Source: Carnegiea gigantea (taxonomy: Eukaryota > Streptophyta > Magnoliopsida > Caryophyllales > Cactaceae). Taken from it: a stretch of DNA of 64,000 nt. How positions within the stretch are numbered: the stretch's first letter is position 1; each line of letters starts with the position of its first letter. The position numbers and the translations under genes are program-made. The notes below the pieces were generated by a model. The model was not told where the DNA came from and did no database searches. It saw nothing but the letters and a program-made list of their open reading frames with translations. Location: assembly GCA_029747015.1 (NCBI GenBank), contig JAKOGI010000182.1, forward strand, positions 824,001 through 888,000. Reading direction: 5' to 3'. Below, one piece after another: positions 61,697 to 64,000 of the stretch.

Positions 61697-62050
61697 GATA
61701 TAAGAGCAAACTCAATGGTCTTCTCGCGAGAAGGAAAAGAAGGAGAGAAAGACTGGTGAGGCAAGGGAAGACTTGCAGTAGGAGGCTCATGCCTCACGCC
61801 TCACGGGGAGCCTCGGAGCCCCAAGCTCATTTGTGAGGTTTGTTTTGTTTTTTTAAATATTTTTTATTAGTTTTTTTAAATTCTAAAAATAAAGTTGTGT
61901 GTTACAGAGTAGATTTATAGGTATTATTTTATGGTTAAATGTAGGATTCATATGTATTATTTTATCTGGTGAGGCAAAGTGGTGAGTCTTTCACTGGAGA
62001 AAGTAAGGATTGTGAGGTAAAAAGTTGGAGAGACGATTGATGTAGTAGTG
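61697..62050 (+). mobile_element. MITE-like repeat, AAGAGCAAACTCAATGG family
   Basis: Opens TAAGAGCAAACTCAATGGTC, followed by an inverted TCTCGCGAGA and GA-rich strip, then AAAATAAAGTTGTGTGTTAC and GGTATTATTTTATGG, matching the inverse of 59767-60127. The AGAGCAN(4)CAATGG start is typical of a widespread plant MITE type. Right end approximate. Confidence 0.5.
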
Positions 62051-62359
62051 GTAGACCCCCACCGATGAGCCATTGGATTTGGGAACACGTCACTTACAGG
62101 CATTGCAGGATTGAGGCGAAGCGGGTCGCTCGTGGGTTGGCTACATGGAGCGAGCTGGCTCGTGCCCCACTTTTTTTTTTTGGGCTGTTGGGTTGTGTTG
62201 AATGCCTACTCTGAGAAAAAATAAATAAATAAATTATATGAACGAAAAGAGGGATGTGACTATGTAAGAGAGAGAAGGGTGTGTTGTGTCTTAATTAAGG
62301 TGGAAGATGGGGCTGAAACGAAAGTAGACGAAGACACGGAATATAAAATAATATCAATA

Positions 62360-62642
62360 ATATTGTTTTCAATTTTGTTAACATAAATTAATTATTTAAT
62401 TTTGTAGAAAATTTATAAGTTACTTTTCACAACTTATTCACGAAGATAATAACACAAAATAAAAGATAAAATTAAGTAATATATTTAATGGTGGGTTCTA
62501 TGAGTATTATTTAATGTGGTGAACTTTGCATTAGAGTGTGGAAGACCTCTGAGCAAAAAAGTTAACTCAAAAGCTAATGTGGAGGCAGTAGCTAGGCCCC
62601 CATTTATGAGCTAAATTTTTGGCTCATTATTGTATGTGCCCT
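62360..62642 (-). mobile_element. GAGCATGTCTAATGG-type MITE, inverted copy
   Basis: Reading the minus strand, GGGCACATACAATAATGAGCC, AAAATTTAGCTCATAAATGG, TTTTGAGTTAACTTTTTTGC and CGTGAATAAGTTGTGAAAAG follow the same order as the plus-strand copy at 20453-20700. Ends are approximate. Confidence 0.5.
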
Positions 62643-62931
62643 AAGTATGAAATGAAAAAAAAAAAATCATAGGTTTTTAGACATTTGTTTATTATTGATG
62701 TCAAATTTATATGGTAGAACTTAAAGAAAAGACGCAAAAATTTTAAGAAAGATAAATAACAAATAAAAAAAGGCATCATAATGTATCAGATTTACAAGTA
62801 ATTTTTAAAAATTCTTAAGCATTAGTTTAGATAGTTGGTTAAGTACGTCTTATCGAAGACATCTTCAATTAATTCTTTCTTTGAGTCTATTTCCCCAATG
62901 TGAGACATTTACAACTTCAAATCATTTGAAA

Positions 62932-63222
62932 ATATTGCCAGACAATTGCATCTAAAATTCAAAAGTGCATGCATTAGACAATAAATGGTCACTCATTAGT
63001 CCTCTTATTTTGAAATTGTAGAGCAATTTGGACATTCAGGAACCAAGCCCAACCGCATAGCCGCCCACGACTTATGTTGATATTGCTAGACAACTGCATC
63101 TAATATTCAATAGGTGCATGCACTAAACAATAAATGGTCACTCATTACTTCTTTTATCTTGGTATTGTAGGACAATTTGCATGCAATAAGCCTAGGAACG
63201 AAATCCAACCGCAAAGCCGCCC
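62932..63222 (+). repeat. Tandem duplication, two units of about 148 bp
   Basis: Both units carry TATTGC(C/T)AGACAA, TGCATCTAAAATTCAA-like, GTGCATGCA, ACAATAAATGGTCACTCATTA, TTGTAG(A/G)(G/A)CAATTTG and AACCGCA(T/A)AGCCGCCCACG in the same order. Unit 1 starts near 62932 and unit 2 near 63081. Non-coding. Confidence 0.85.
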
Positions 63223-64000
63223 ACGTGCAAAGCACAACATATGTGTCTTCCCCAAGTCAAACCCGGGTGGAAAGCGTGAAAAAGGGAACACTTGCCATCC
63301 GGCCAAGTGCTCTTCAGCATATATAAACAACTTATGTTAAGTGAAGAGAACACCAGGCTTTTACGAGGATAATTAATCTTTTTAACATTTAGTAATATCT
63401 AATATATTAGTTTCTAACATAAGATATTATATAATTCATTTGTTTAAATTTAAAGATAAGACTCCTACACCGAACCTCTTTTTAACTCACCTAATTGAAA
63501 ATTTCGAGCTAAAAAATATTTAATAAATTTTGGCTGTTTAAGCTGACCTACTCTACATACCCTTTTTAGGGGGGGTATGCTTATTAGGGCTTGAGTTACA
63601 AGTTGGTTAGTTTGATTTCACTTACATGAAAGATGTACACAAGCACTTGTCATACTTAATACAAACAAATGTAATGCATGTCGAATTCTTTCCCTTTTCA
63701 CTAAGTTCTTTTTGTAAGCTAGCTTACTTTCTCTTTATGATATTCCTGCATAATGTTTAAGATCATGTGTATTTGACATTTCAAAGCTAAATGCCGTGTA
63801 ACTCAATGATATGAAAATTCATTTTGTAAGTGAGAAGTCTTGCAGTCAAATTTAAGAGCGGCAATTTTCTTAGTAAAGGAATTTTTTTAGGTCAATAGGC
63901 TCCTTGTGAGCCTTGTCAGGATTAGGGTTCTGTTGGCCCTTGTCCAGCTAATGTGTACTCCATCATCCTGACTACCAAGCCCATTGGGTAAAACCTTAAA
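63223..64000. other. Intergenic to window end
   Basis: No gene recognised. A CCCGGGTGG/CCGGCCAAG patch at 63260-63310 is slightly GC-rich but has no supported coding potential. Confidence 0.45.

Overview
The window is nuclear DNA from a flowering plant, almost certainly a eudicot. Intergenic DNA is AT-rich, exons are separated by GT-AG introns, and four recognisable plant genes lie among dense miniature transposons, a Copia element, a LINE relic and a tandem-repeat-rich Gypsy-like derivative. I cannot name the species. I saw no prokaryotic or organellar gene, CRISPR array, rRNA or intact tRNA gene.

Layout. 1-6.4 kb is gene-poor, with a TAA-flanked PIF/Harbinger-type MITE and one unclassified inverted-repeat element. 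A group-S bZIP transcription factor lies at 6.58-7.12 kb (+). 7.6-22.1 kb is a transposon-built region: two direct copies of one ancestral segment (7.64-10.97 and 18.68-20.45 kb) flank a deleted Copia element that keeps gag and protease (13.57-15.82 kb) and a dead LINE (17.2-18.6 kb). Insertions found in one copy but not the other give natural empty-site comparisons. A complete eight-exon MATE/DTX transporter runs 25.87-34.92 kb (+); its first intron is 6.2 kb and holds a Gypsy-like derivative with two different tandem arrays. ASF1 histone chaperone (-) runs 38.96-41.57 kb, with a probable 5' UTR intron up to 43.54 kb. 43.8-44.5 kb is one MITE nested inside another. Cytosolic-type 6-phosphogluconate dehydrogenase (+) has an intronless CDS at 48.75-50.20 kb behind a 1.47 kb leader intron that carries another MITE. 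A SOB-FIVE-LIKE (SOFL) gene (-) lies at 55.68-56.45 kb, with long Asp/His runs. The last 7 kb is intergenic with further MITE copies and a 148-bp tandem duplication.

The genes belong to unrelated processes: transcription, membrane transport, nucleosome assembly, the oxidative pentose phosphate pathway, and a cytokinin-associated family. They are not a cluster or pathway. What unifies the window is its transposon history: PIF/Harbinger-like MITE families with 3-bp TTA/TAA target duplications sit inside introns, inside each other and inside a segmental duplication. I found no convincing new molecular system. The points most worth checking are the PGD protein without the expected peroxisomal C-terminus, the ASF1 start codon overlapped by a two-codon uORF, the Copia element with two unlike LTRs but matching flanks, and the foldback MITE family with a direction-switching minisatellite interior.
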